DNA of 64,000 bases, from assembly GCA_948567375.1 (NCBI GenBank), contig OX419756.1, positions 28,348,333 through 28,412,332 of the forward strand, in the 5' to 3' direction. The notes under the pieces were generated by a model that was not told the origin of the DNA, ran no database searches, and was given only the letters and a program-made list of their open reading frames with translations. Source of the DNA: Lunularia cruciata. Taxonomy: Eukaryota; Streptophyta; Marchantiopsida; Lunulariales; Lunulariaceae. This document shows, piece by piece, positions 1 through 11,886 of the stretch (positions are counted from its first letter, which is position 1; each line of letters begins with the position of its first letter). The translations under genes and the position numbers were made by a program.

Positions 1-269
1 AGTCTAGTAACCAATTCATCAAGAGAAAAAGTAAAACTATGAGTAGATAGCATAATCTTACTAATGGTTATAATGATAGGTCCAAAGGTACATATAAGGC
101 TCTTATTTTTTATATTTTAAACCACAATAAGAGGAGCTTAGTTTTATTAGAAAGAGAAATATGAAGTGGAAAAGAGTGAAAATAATAAAGTGATTAGAAA
201 TAAGAGAGTATTCAGACTATTAAGAATCAACTTAAGGGGTTTCTACTATAATCAAGAAAGAAAGGAATC
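1..269. other. AT-rich flank, nothing recognised
   Basis: No reading frame with a recognisable domain, RNA gene or repeat end is visible in this short AT-rich stretch. The family-1 repeat starts to match other copies in the window only from about position 270. Confidence 0.5.
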
Positions 270-1335
270 AAACATTTGCTTTGTCTTGCCATTTGTAGCA
301 TTGCACCTAGATTTCTTGGACTCTAGAGTACTAATGTTGGTAGTTAAAAGTATTTTGGTAGTTACTCATAGACTACATGTTGACGGTCAGATTTTGTGTT
401 TGAGGTACTGACTACATGGCAGGGCCATCGTCACTTAGCACCGTTTACACCGTTAGTAGGACTGTTAGGGTTTTAGACCTAACTCAAGTCCAAGTGTACA
501 CTTTCAAAGTGCAGCTTTAGAGAGCTCACTTCTTTGATGTTGAGCCTTTGAGTTCTTGGCTATGATGGACCAAAGCCGATGAGCATCACCTAGATTCTCT
601 TAGCTGGAGTGGGTGTAGCTTGATTATAATCGGTGTCCAATTGTTGGTAGATTATTGAGTGATAGATCAAGTACTGATTGAGTGTGATTTGAGTTGTGTA
701 AACAAACTGATTACATTTGAGAAGTGAGGTCAAGGAGAAATCAAATGCAAGAACTAAGAGTGATGGTGGTATCTCCAAGACTTGTTGATAGTTGGTAGAT
801 TGATCTGAGTTCTGATTTTCCCTAATGTACAAAAGCTTGTTTGAATTGATGTAGATTTGGCATTGAGGCCCATGGTGTGCGAAAGCACTAGGCAAATTTT
901 GAGCAAAGAGAAACAATTTTCAAATGGTAATTGTGATTTTGAGCTCAAGAGGTGAAAGCAAGACCAATTTGTCGCGAGTTGAGCTCAAAAAGTGAAATTG
1001 AAGGTGGAGTTGGGAACTTATCCTTATGAATTTGTGATTTGGAGAAACCTATCATTTCAATTTAGCTTGAGTGGAGAGTTAGCGGCAGATTTAGGGTCAG
1101 CCAACTTTAGGGATTTACATCAGATTTTACATCAAATTTATGTCAAATTTTGGGCTATGAGATGCTATGAAGGCCTAGAAGGGCCAATAAGCAAGCTTGC
1201 TGACGTGAGGCTAGCTAGTCTAGAGTAGATTTTGGTCCTTGTTTGGCAAAATTTGCCCACTTTGCTAGATTGTGCACAACAAGGCTTAACCCCTAGATGT
1301 TTGGTTCCTAGACTGATGCCTTAGCCAATTGGTCA
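270..1335 (+). repeat. Family-1 LTR/leader segment, plus orientation
   Basis: This stretch matches, in the opposite orientation, the segment at about 8,440-9,695. Its first 450 bp also match the family-1 3' ends at 25.4-25.9 kb and 44.1-44.6 kb. Shared landmarks include the text around 'cttctttgatgttgagcct' and, further on, the text around 'tgaaattgaaggtggagtt'. It is read as LTR plus 5' leader of a family-1 gypsy element. It stops abruptly at 1,335, where an unrelated LTR-like repeat begins, so it is a fragment. The beginning of the LTR as defined at 25,368 is not present here. Confidence 0.6.
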
Positions 1336-1890
1336 TGTGAGCCGACTTGTCTCTCCTTAAGATGAACTTAAGATGAACCTTTGATGGCTATTATGGTAGC
1401 GCATCATGGACTAAGAAGACAAAGAACCCCAACTCCATCATACTATTCCAAGGCTAACACTCCAAGACTCAAGACATTGCTCAATATAGAACTCAATGAG
1501 AGAGAGAGATAGTTGCAAATGAAAGGATGATGAGTTTGATGATCTCCTCAGTCCTTGTTTATATACTTGTGAAATAGTTACACACTAAATTTATTATTTA
1601 TCACAATAACTCAAGTTACTAGGCTAAAAGTCAAATAAAGTCAAAAAGTATAAAGGAATATCCATCCACATGGGCATATTTCACTAAGCATGTGATCTTA
1701 TCTTGACCCAACCACTAAGTCAAGGATTCCTTCACATGGGCTATCCTTGGACTATAGAAGAATCCAAAACAAAAAGGCTTGCAGACCCGAGTTCTCAACT
1801 CTCTCTTCAAAGTCAAACACCTAGGAACAATACCAAGTCAACACACTAGAATCTAAAATAATGATGCTCATCTTTTCCACTTCTTCTAAA
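1336..1890 (-). repeat. LTR-like repeat B, copy 1 (runs into gap)
   Basis: This segment begins tgtgagccg and matches 5,100-5,636 closely along its whole visible length in the same orientation. On the minus strand it ends in ...ctcaca and contains a TATA-like 'agtatataaac' in the second copy, about 190 bp from that end, as expected of an LTR read on the minus strand. The other boundary is lost in the assembly gap at 1,891. It could be one LTR of an element lying between the two copies, or a solo LTR. The family is not recognised. Confidence 0.5.
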
Positions 1891-2090
1891 NNNNNNNNNN
1901 NNNNNNNNNNNNNNNNNNNNNNNNNNNNNNNNNNNNNNNNNNNNNNNNNNNNNNNNNNNNNNNNNNNNNNNNNNNNNNNNNNNNNNNNNNNNNNNNNNNN
2001 NNNNNNNNNNNNNNNNNNNNNNNNNNNNNNNNNNNNNNNNNNNNNNNNNNNNNNNNNNNNNNNNNNNNNNNNNNNNNNNNNNNNNNNNNN
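1891..2090. other. Assembly gap of 200 N
   Basis: Two hundred undetermined bases in a row, a typical scaffold spacer. Family-1 RNase H sequence resumes directly after it on the minus strand, and repeat B is cut by it on the left. Confidence 1.
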
Positions 2091-3130
2091 TCATCATGTT
2101 GGGTGAGCACTGCCTCCAAGCCCCAAAATACTCCAATCAATATGAACCTGAAATGGTCATCCTTTGATCGGTCTCCTCAAAATAAGAAACAGATGTCAAC
2201 CTCTCCTTGAACTCTACAAAAGCTCTCTCCTACTCATCTCCCAAACACCATTCTTGGGTAAGCTTGGTCAACTTTGTCAAGGCCTTGGTAATGGCAATAA
2301 AACTTCTAACATAATGGTGATAGAAGTTTGCCAACCCAAGGAATACTTGCACTCTATTCACATCCATGGGTTGAGGAATACATCCAATAGCTCCCTCTAC
2401 CTTGGTATGATTCACACCAAGTCCTCTAGGGTAGATAGTGTGACCCATATACTCAACCTACTCATGGAACCTACACTACCTATGATGTAATTTGAGTCCA
2501 TGAGATCTCAACTTCTCAAACACCTCCAATAATTGTCTCTCATGCTCTCCACAATAGTGCTATAGGCCAAAATGTCATCAATATAGTACCAAGAAAAATC
2601 CAATCCAACTAGGATCCTATCCATGACCCTTTGGAACTTGATAAGAGCGTTCTTTGACCCAAATGGTATGAACTTCCATTGATACAACACATCCTTGCTG
2701 TGAGGATCAATAGCACAAAATGCTATCTTGGACTTATCTTCCTCTTTGATTGGCAATTGACCATATCCTACTCAAAGATCCAAAGTATTGAAGACCTTTG
2801 CATACCTATTTGTATCAAAGATTTCCTTTGGTGTAGGCATGGCATACCAATCAGCCCTAGTTTATTAATTGATAGGATGGTAATCTCCACTTGTGTAGTT
2901 ACTATGCATATCCTTCTTGGCTGGCATCATTGTAGTTGATGCATACTCTCCATGTGAAATCTCCACCAAACCAGTCTCAAAAAGATCACTATTCCGGTTC
3001 TAAATCAATGCTCTTTCTATATCACTATATCAAAAAGGATATTGGAAAATTGGCATACCACTATTCAGCTCAATCCCAATACCAAGTCCTTTTAGAGCTC
3101 CCAAATCCTTCATACTAAAGGCACAACACT
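2091..3130 (-). pseudogene. Family-1 reverse transcriptase and start of RNase H, fossil
   Basis: Minus-strand frames show Ty3/gypsy RT blocks in order: VGYGQLPIKEEDKSKIAF, then VLYQWKFIPFGSKNA, then the catalytic YIDD box at about 2,573-2,590, then FLGLANFYHHYVRSF, and finally the RNase H start next to the gap. The same blocks appear on the plus strand at 9.9-10.6 kb, which confirms the family. The piece is broken in many places and is not a functional gene. It lies downstream of the methyltransferase domain in the same element and on the same strand. Confidence 0.8.
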
Positions 3131-3559
3131 CCTATAGCTCCTCAAGAGCCTCCAAACTCTTTGTCTTTCCTCTCCTATAAGCTTGGGTCCTTGATATGGC
3201 TCCCAAGTATCCTCTATAAATGTCATAGGAGTGGAAGACGTATTGATTGGCTGCTACACAAGGCCCTTGGGAGCAGTAATGTCATGCCCCCAACCACTAG
3301 AGGTCCCAACCTTAGTGTGAAAAACTCCCTCCTTCTGATCTGACTACAAGCTCCATACATCATCTAGTTGCATCCCAAGTAGACCAAGGGTGTAATCCAA
3401 GTAGACCACATTCACCCGGATGGACTCCAAGTATAACACTCTCCCTAGTAGCCACTAGTTGTGTCCCAAGAATACCCTATCTACTCAGTCCATCACCTCC
3501 AACATGTGCTTGAATTGTCTCAATAGGCATAAAGCTCACAAGTATTTGAGTGATCAAGC

Positions 3560-4590
3560 GCATCCTATACTACTTTGCTAAGCCAAAGGCTCACAATCCA
3601 GGTCATACATTTTAGGTCTATAGCATGACCTAACACTTGATGCATGGATGCCTTTGGCATTGCTAGAATAACAATAATATTGGTGCAAAAACCCATCACC
3701 CACTCTCTCTCATCGGCATTGGGCTCCACCAATTGCTATAACTATGAGTCCCAAACCAGCTTAGGATCTCCCTCTCAAAAAGCATGGGAGCATGGGAAAC
3801 TCATAAGTGTGGGAAAAGAAGCTCTAGGCTGTCCAACTAGGTTCACCATTACCATAGGTGACCTATCAGCCAATACCACTATCTAAGATTGGCGCCCAAC
3901 ATCCAAGATATCATCAATAATGATGTGGTCTAGTCACTAAATCCCGTCATAAGCACACTATAAAACCTCTCTAAGTAAGAGGTTTGTCCACCAAAGACAA
4001 AGACAATGAGCCCACGATCCCAAGTCTAGATGCATCTAACAACATGATAGGTCCCATCCAAGAATAGACCTAATGTGTACTTGCCATCACTCAGGTGCAA
4101 GAATCACCCATCAAAGGGATGTTCTCCAAAATGTAAGTTAGAGAAATGGATTGATGAACTTGGAGATGTTGTAGTATTTGTAACATCTCCCAAAACACAC
4201 CAAAACAAGGATCATGAAGACCAAAACCTTAGCCAGTATGTGTATGTCCTTGACATGGCCATCTAGAAATCACCATATGAATGGGACCATTTCTCTCCAA
4301 ATCTTGCGCCCCCATTAGGGAATTATCTATTGAAAGGGTCTTTTGGTAACCCCTAACTGCTAACATTAGTAATAACTCAAGATACCAATAGGCCATGTGT
4401 GCCACATGATGTAGAGAGACTCACCTAGTAGTCTCATCTCTCTTCACATAAAAGTACCTCTGTACTTCTATACCCGCCTATAGTACTGCAATTAGTCTAG
4501 TGCTAATCTCGCCAAACAATTCCAATAGACATACTCCCTCTACTAGATATTGCCAAACAATGAGTGTGGTATCCAAAGGTGTCAAGGTAA
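3560..4590 (-). pseudogene. Cytosine-C5 DNA methyltransferase-like domain inside family-1 retroelement, fossil
   Basis: The minus strand encodes, in the order of C5 methyltransferases, a motif-I-like block (LLELFGEIST, SAM binding; about 4,525-4,550), a motif-IV-like block with the Pro-Cys-Gln of the catalytic loop (WPCQGH; about 4,235-4,255), and a motif-VI-like block (YILENIPLMGDS; about 4,095-4,130). Towards the C-terminal end come blocks that look like the conserved tail (ADRSPMVMVNLVGQPR, then VLGHAIDLKCMTWIV near 3,600). These enzymes transfer a methyl group from SAM to cytosine C5 through the motif-IV cysteine. The domain sits between gag-like sequence and RT on the same strand. LTR retrotransposons with captured cytosine methyltransferases have been described in a few eukaryotes, including a charophyte alga, so a captured domain is plausible. 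It is decayed here. The identification is from motif order by eye, without a search. Confidence 0.7.
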
Positions 4591-4599
4591 TCAACTTTG

Positions 4600-5095
4600 G
4601 AGGCTCATCCTCACACTGGTCACCTAGTGGTACAAAGGCTCCACTCCAAACCTATTGCACCAATTGATCTACATGTTATTGCAATGCCTTCTCTAAACTC
4701 CACAAAGGAACATCCAAGGTGGATAGAACAATCCCACTTGTACTCCAAATCCAAGTAATCTCCTCTGGTAGTGGAGTATCCTTTGCATGGGCGTTCATCT
4801 CTAATAAATCACCAAGCCAAGTAATAGAACCTCTAAAAGTTGAAATTGATGCTACCATGGTCCCTCATTATAGTGAGCCAAGACTGCCACTATTCAAGCA
4901 TACTAGTAGGCAACATACTTGTCCCTCACCTAACTGCCAACTTGGTCTATAGGAGGCTTTCACCTCCCAATAGTATACTAAAACCCATGGAGTACAACAT
5001 TGCTCCTGCAACTAACACATCATATGATTTAGTTATGGTCGTAATGGCTTGAGCTCTCACCACAAAGCTATCAATCAGATGATTGGGTTGAATCT
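4600..5095 (-). pseudogene. Family-1 polyprotein between gag and methyltransferase, fossil
   Basis: Minus-strand frames give stretches that read as continuous polyprotein, for example YDVLVAGAMLYSMGFS near 5,000 and ITWLGDLLEMNAHAK near 4,800. They lead directly into the methyltransferase-like domain. No clear aspartic-protease active site was seen. Repeat B copy 2 starts at 5,100 and separates this part from the gag-like region. Function of this linker is unknown. Confidence 0.45.
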
Positions 5096-5099
5096 GAAC

Positions 5100-5636
5100 T
5101 GTGAGCCGGCCTGTCTCTCACTCAGGATCAACCTCTGATGGCTATTATGGTAGCGCACCATGGACTAAGAAGGCAAGGAACCCCAACTCCATCATACTCC
5201 TCCAAGGCTAACACTCCAAGACTCAAGACATTGCTCACTAGAGAACTCAATGAGAGAGAGATAGTTGCAAATGAAAGGATATTGAGTACCTCCTCACCCT
5301 TGTTTATATACTTGTGAAATAATTACGTACCAAAGTTACTAATTATTGGAGTAACTCAAGTTACTAGGCTAAAAGTCAAGTAAAGTCAAAAAGTAGAAAG
5401 GAATATCTATGCACATGGGCATATTCCCCTAAGCATGTGATCTTATCTTGACCCAACCACTGAGTCAACGATTCCTTCACAGGGCTGTCCTTGGACTATA
5501 GAAGAATCCAAAACAAAAAGACTTGCGGGCCCAAGAGTTCTCAACTCTTTCCTCAAAGCCAAACACTTAGGAATAATACCAAGTCAACACACTAGAATCC
5601 AAAATAGTGGTGCTCATCTTTTCCACTTCCTCTAAA
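5100..5636 (-). repeat. LTR-like repeat B, copy 2
   Basis: This segment is a close match to 1,336-1,890, in the same orientation, starting with the same tgtgagcc. It interrupts the family-1 polyprotein region. On the minus strand it has a TATA-like motif (agtatataaac, near 5,307-5,317) and ends ...ctcaca. The outer boundary on the right is uncertain and may lie as far as about 5,750. I found no convincing target duplication. A solo LTR or one end of a larger element are both possible. Confidence 0.5.
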
Positions 5637-5644
5637 GTAAGGTC

Positions 5645-8000
5645 CCCTCTATCTTAGCTATGACTAACTTTAGCTAATCATGACTAATGTAGAACCATCC
5701 TTTATCTCTATATAAATAATATCTCTCAAGTACTTGTAATACCAAGCTAAATATCACAATACCACACACATACACAAATGGGTGTAACGGAACAACAAGC
5801 TCCACATGTGATGTAATGTGTAGAACCATCCCTAGAGATGTTTGGATCTAAAATAGACACCTCTCTACATTGATCTTCTGTAACTCCAAACCAACAATTG
5901 TAGTCTTCCGCAACATAACGAGCTATGCACCAAAGTCTAGTAAGACCTTCTGTAGTGTATAGACCTTCCTTGAAAGTCCCACCAAACAAAAAAACAAAAA
6001 AATTCCCCTCTAGTTATCCAATAAGACAACTCAAGGTGTAAACCATGTTCGCTCAAAAGTTGATCTAGTTGGTAACTCTTCCAATCTAGCCATTTTTGCC
6101 TACCAAAAACCATTGGTCGCTGAGTGCATCCTATGCTTCTCAACCAACTTAGCTCCATTATCAACCACCTATGCTCTAGTCGTAAGGACCACATCATCCA
6201 TACTCCCACAAAGCATGGCAACTAATTGGAATATTGGAGCTGGATCAACTCCTAATGTACACAAGTCACTGGTTGAGAATAATGGAAAGCGCATAATCAG
6301 TTGAGCCACTCTCAACATCATGCTAGACTCAATCTATATAGTAGTAGGTAGTTGACTAGTAGGTAGTCCATCATGCAACCCATCACCACCTACCACACTT
6401 GCACTAGGATGTCAATGAGATATGGATGTCGTCTGTAGTGCCTCAAAGAGTATAAAAGACTAGGGAAGTCTGTCTTGTCTACCAGCCTCTCTTCTCTATG
6501 GGTCCAACTCCTCCAATGCTCCTCTAGGCTATAGAGCACGTATTGCACTCCTAGTCACTATAGCATATGCATCCACTTTGTGCTGCTCCGCACATCAAGT
6601 CTAAGATGTCTCTATCACTTGCATATGAGGTGGAAGCCTTAGCACCCAAATCTGATCTCCTTTGAGCTATGGTCATGCTAGCCAATCTTTGCTCCAATTG
6701 CTTAATGTGAGTAGCCATGGTTGAACCAAAAGTAAGGGTAGGTATTGCACCCTTATTAGGTGTGGATCTTCTACCACTACCTTTTCCTCCATGACATGGA
6801 GCTCATCTACCACCTACCATAGCAACTCTACCACTCAGTAAGGGTCTAGCTACAATAGGCCCTCCATTTGCTGCATAGGATCTGGGCTATCCTTAAAAAC
6901 CAACATGGCGTGGTGCACTATGATGCACTTTGGAAGAAGTAACAGCTAAGGATGAGGGGTCCTTACCAAATCCAAATTTCACCACTCTCTCCTTGACCAT
7001 GTTGAGCTCAATATGCTCAACCAAACAAAAGACCATTGCCAAAGTAGGCAAAGTAGCATGTAATAATGTAGCATCATAGACTCTACATTGCAGCTCCCTA
7101 TCCAACATCCTATACCAAAACTGGATTTCTTGGGCCTCAATACTCCCTTAGTAAAAGTGATTAGTCGTCTCATGCGAGTGTATGCCTCACATAGGCTCTC
7201 TCTAGCCTTTTGTTGGAACTCTTGCAAGCTCCTCAACTTGTTAGTCCGCACTCCCATGCAGTTTTGCCTCAAACATTGGAAGAACTCCACCATGGTGTTA
7301 AACCCCGGTACTAAACCATCTCTAGTAGTAGTACCTCCACTTGTAGTAGCACCATCTCCAAGAGATCCACCAACGCTACTAGAGCTAGAACTCATGGGTA
7401 CTGCCAACCTACTCCTAGAAACCAAGCATGAAGTGATAGAGATATAGTTTGGAGATCAATATTGTCTCCACAGCTCAATCTCCTTTAAGTAAAATCTCCC
7501 AAACTCATGTCAATTCTCCATTAGTGGACCCTCCAAGTGCTAAAATAACTCCTTCCATGCCGTGAAAGGTATAAAAAAAGTTGGGTTTTGCATCTACTGC
7601 AAATCACACCAACTATCAAACTCTTGGATGAAGTCATCCAAGCCAATGATACCCACTATACTAAAGTAATGCCTAGGACCTTTGGATGCCCCATAAATCT
7701 AGTCTATATCCCACAACAACGATGTGGACACACCAAGTGCACTCTCAATTGAACAAGCTCCTATGCCAAACTCCAACTCAGAGTCAATCTCTTCTCTCAT
7801 TGAGACATAGGCTGATATTGAGCACCACTCCGATTAAACCCATTGTGTATTACAACGCTATCTCCTCTAAAATCTCCAAAGAACTCCATCATGATAAAGT
7901 AACCAAGAATTGCAACCCACAATTGGAACCATTGCAAGTACCCTACCAAGTGCCAACATACCAACCAAACAACACCCGCTAATGTAGCTCTAACTATGAT
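5645..8000 (-). pseudogene. Family-1 gag-like region, fossil
   Basis: The clearest part is minus strand 6,893-7,425, which contains MVEFFQCLRQNC, LRSLQEFQQKARESLCEAYT and then MLDRELQCRVYDATLLHA, the layout of gypsy gag capsid segments. Below it the frames become too broken to follow, although 5,747-5,989 reads TEGLTRLWCIARYVAEDYNC in one frame. No CCHC zinc knuckle could be pinned down. The region is bounded on the left by repeat B and on the right by the LTR/leader segment. Confidence 0.5.
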
Positions 8001-8439
8001 AACTATACTAGGGGAAATGGCAACCTATAACTTACCATCACAACATGCACTCTCACAATTTGTAGATCATCACTTTTTGCCTCACCGGAGAGAAACATAG
8101 ATAGTCTGAATAGTCATCACTCTAGCTTCACTACCAAGAGCACACTAGAGCACCAACGCTCTAAAGTCAAGGCACCTCACACAAATATGGTGCATAAACA
8201 AGAAGTTGAGAATGGAGGGGGTCCAATCACAAGAAATTAAAAAAAAACACTATATCTCATAAATCAACACTAGATTGACTCTACCACCATTTAGCATTTG
8301 ACATAATATGAGTTATCTACTTCCTAAGCTAGCAAGATCACCAAGAATGAGATCAAATTGCCTCTCCTAGCCAAAGTTACAAGTGTATAGATAATAGTGG
8401 AATAGTCACTAGGACAACAAGTGAGTGTGGATCAATTGG

Positions 8440-9695
8440 CTAGGGCACCAATCTAGGAACCAAGGATCTAGGGGTCAAACCCTATTGCGCACAACCTAGT
8501 TGGATGGGCAAATTTTGCCAAACAATGACCAAAATCTACTCTAAACTAGCTAGCCTCATGCGAACAAGCTAGCTTGTTGGTCCTTCTAGGCATTCATAGC
8601 CCACACCTTATGCCTTGAAGCCTCTAAATGCCAAAATGAGGCCTTTCTTCTTGCCACTTCAAACCCTCTCCAAATCTAGCAAAACTCCTCCAAATCTGGC
8701 CAAGCTCTTCCAACTTGAACTAAAATCTGCCAATTTGAACCCTCTCCAAATCTAGCAAAACTCATTCAAATCTTGCCAAAATCTACCACTTTGAACCCTC
8801 TCCAAATCTGGCAGACTTCTCTAGATCTGGCAAAACTCCTCCAAATCAGGCCAAAATTTGATGTAAACTCCAACAAAAATCTGACGTAAATCCCTACAGT
8901 TAGTTGATTGCCAAATCCTCGGCTAACTATCCGCTCGAGCTAAATTGAAATGATGGGTTTCTCCAAATCACAAATTCACAAGGATATGCTCCTAACTCCA
9001 CCTTCAATTTCACTTTCTGAGCTCAACTTGCACCAAATTGGTCCTACTTTCACCTCTTGAGCTAAAAATCACAATTATTGCTTGAAAATTGCTTCTCTTT
9101 GCTCGAAATTTGGCCAACTCTTATGCACACCGCTTGCCTCATTGCCAAATCTGCATCAATTTGAATGAGTTCATTAGGGAGAATCAGAACTCAGATTGAG
9201 CTACCAACAATCAACAAGTCTTAGAGATACTGATCACTTCTTGAATGTAATCAATTTGCTTTCACAACTAAAATCATACTCAATCAAATCAATACTTGAT
9301 CTGTTACTCCATAATCTACCAACAATTGTGCATTGATTACAATCAAGCTACACCCACTCTAGCTAAAAGAATCCAGGTGATACTCGTGGGCCTCTATCTA
9401 CCATAGCAAGGAACTCAAAGGCTCAACATCATAGAAGTGAACTCTCTAGAGCTGCACTTTGAAAGTATACCCCTTGGACTCAAGCTAGGTCTCAAACCCC
9501 AATGGTCCCACTGATGGCACACCTAATGGTATGAATGGTGCAATTGACGGTGGGCCCACCATGTAGTTAGTACCTTGAACATGAAATTTGACTGTTGACA
9601 AGTAACCTATGAATAACTACCAAAATACTCCTGACTACCAACAGTTCTACTCTAGAGTCCGAGCAATCTAGGTGTGACATTACGAATGGCGTTAC
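8440..9695 (-). repeat. Family-1 LTR/leader segment, minus orientation
   Basis: The reverse complement of this stretch matches 270-1,335 over its length and, in its first 450 bp, the family-1 LTRs at 25.4 and 44.1 kb. It supplies the 5' end of the minus-strand family-1 copy. The first roughly 120 bp of the LTR as seen at 25,368 are missing, and 9,696 continues straight into plus-strand family-1 pol. The stretch 8,000-8,440 next to it is untranslated leader or decayed gag, with nothing recognisable. Confidence 0.6.
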
Positions 9696-11886
9696 ATCTT
9701 GGACCCAAGCCTACAGGAGAGGAAAGATGTAGAGTTTGGAGGTTCTTGAGGAGCTACACAAGTTTTTTTGCCTTTAGTATGAAGGATTTTGGTGCTCTAA
9801 AAATACTTGGTATTTAGATTGAGCTGACTAGTGATGCACCAATCTTTTGACATCCTTATTGATATAGTGATATGGAAAGAATATTGATTCAAAGCCAAAG
9901 TAGTGATCTTTTTGAGGTTGGTTTGGTGGAGATTTCATATAGAGAGAATGTATCAGCTGCAATGATGCCAGCCAAGAAGGATATGCATGGCAACTACATA
10001 GATAGGCAGATGTGTGGAGATTACCGCCCTACCAACCGACAGACTAGGGCTAATTTGTACACTATGCCTACATCGGAGGAGATTTTTGATGCAATTGGGC
10101 ATGCAAAGGTCTTCAATACTTTGGATCTTTGAGTAGGATATCATCAATTGCCAATTAGGGAGGAGGATAAGTCCAAGATAATATTTTGTGCTATTGATCC
10201 TCATGGAGGATGTGTTATATTTGTGGAGATTCTTACCATTTGAATTAAAGAACGCTCCTATCGAGTTCCAAAGGATCATGGATAGGATTCTAGTTGGATT
10301 GGATTTTTCTTGGTGCTATATTGGTGACATTTTGGTCTACAACACTACTAAGGAGGAGCATGAGAGACAATTATTGGAGGTGTTTGAGAGGTTGAGATCT
10401 CATGGACTCAAATTACATCCTAAGAAGTGTAGGTTTTTCCAAGAGCAGGTTGAGTATTTGGATCACACTATCTACCTTGGAGGACTTGGTGTTCAGTAGA
10501 CCAAGGTGGAGGCTATTGCACATATTCCTTGGCCTATGGATGTGAGCAGAGTGTGAGCAATCTTGGGTTGGCAAACTTCTATTGCCGCTATGTTAGAGGT
10601 TTTAGTGCCATTGCCAAGGCCTTGATATAACCAATAAAGCATACACAAGAATGGTATTTAGGAGATGAGTAGGAGAGAGCTTTTAGAGAGATCAAAGAGA
10701 GAGCTCAAAGAGAAGTTGACATCTACTCCTATTTTGAGGAGACCAATCAAAGGACGACCATTTTAGGTTCATACTAATTGGAGTATGTTGAGGCTTGGAG
10801 TAGTGCTTATCCAACATGATGATGATGACGAGAAGGAGTTTGTGGTGGCCTATGCTAGTCGCTCCAACAGTTCAGTGGAGGCAAAATATAGTTCATATGA
10901 GAGAGAGTGCTTGGCAATAGTATGGGCAATAGCACATTTTTGATGTTATCTTTTTGGTAAGCCCTTTACTCTCATCATCGATCATCAGCCAATGAAGTGG
11001 TTGATGGAGTCCAACAAGCTTTCAGGTAAGCTTGCACAATAGGCTCTGATTTACAATAGTTTGTTGCCTGATGTGTGGTTTGTGTCCAAGTTAGAGCATC
11101 ATTTAATGCTCCTATGCCATAGTAACACCCATTATCTATCATGAGGTTGGGCTACCGTTGGAGTTTGGACTTCATTGGATCTTTACTATGAGACATCCTT
11201 GGTATGTTTTGGTGATAGTGGAACATTTCTCCGAGTGGATTGCATTGGTGGCACTTCTTGACAAGACTAATGAAGGAACGGCTTACTTGTTCTTGGATTG
11301 GGATCTTAGTCATTTTGGTGCACTAGTTGAGGTTTTGACTTATTAGGGTACATAGTTCTTAGTGGAGTTTTGGGTCTTGTGTGACAAGGCTTTGATTGAA
11401 CATTGTACTAGTTCCCAAGATGACCCTAAGGGAGATGACTTAGGAGAGAGAGAGTGGTTCAAACAATGAAGAAAGGATTGTAAAGGTATGGTTTGCAGAG
11501 AGGCCACTTGGGAGATTAGGATATCCAATTACCATGGTTGGCCATGGACTATTGGTTCAACCGGCAAGCCTCCTTAGCATCCTTCTCTCCTTACTTTCTG
11601 CTCTATGGATGAGATCCATATTTACCTGTAGTTATTTGTTGAGATGCTACTATAGTGTTGGACTTGGATGATCTAGATATATGGATGAGTGCATTTTCTC
11701 AACGTGCATAGATCTTTTGGAGAATGATGTTGATGGTCTTTGAGAACTTAGTGATTACTTAGCATAGGGATACCTTACGCTATGAGACCATTCAAAGAAG
11801 AGGTTATAGACGCTTGAGCTATCAATTTTATCCAGGTGATTATGTTTATCTACAATAGACAATATCAATGGTACTTGATGTTTTTA
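9696..11886 (+). pseudogene. Family-1 pol: RT, RNase H, integrase, fossil
   Basis: Plus-strand frames show RT blocks (AMMPAKKDMHGNYIDRQMCG, IFDAIGHAKVFNTLDL), the aspartate box region near 10,315-10,330, and FQEQVEYLDHTIYLGGLG. RNase H follows (EFVVAYASRS, YERECLAIVWAIAHF, FTLIIDHQPMKWLMES at about 10,835-11,010). Integrase follows (FSEWIALVALLDKTNEGTAY at 11,230-11,290), then YQFYPGDYVYLQ near 11,820-11,855, where the next element is inserted. The methyltransferase part lies upstream of 9,696 in this family and is not preserved in this copy. Confidence 0.8.

Larger units (their letters stand above)
2091..9695 (-). mobile_element. Family-1 Ty3/gypsy-like LTR retrotransposon with DNA methyltransferase domain, fossil
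   Basis: Read on the minus strand from 9,695 leftwards this fossil shows an LTR/leader segment (to about 8,440), gag-like sequence (about 7,450-6,700 and probably on to 5,645), an inserted LTR-like repeat (5,636-5,100), a cytosine-C5 methyltransferase-like domain (4,590-3,560), and then reverse transcriptase and the start of RNase H, until the assembly gap. The rest of pol (integrase and the PHD-like finger seen in the plus-strand copy) is not present here. The order gag - methyltransferase - RT is unlike ordinary plant gypsy elements. The copy is heavily decayed, with some dozens of interruptions, and clearly old. At 9,695/9,696 it abuts a plus-strand copy of the same family head to head, so the two are joined by an inversion-like or insertion junction. 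The strand and domain calls are direct; that all parts were one insertion is inference. Confidence 0.7.

Noticed and set aside
1846-2140. Open frames on both strands across the N run
   Set aside because: They consist almost wholly of undetermined bases and have no meaning.
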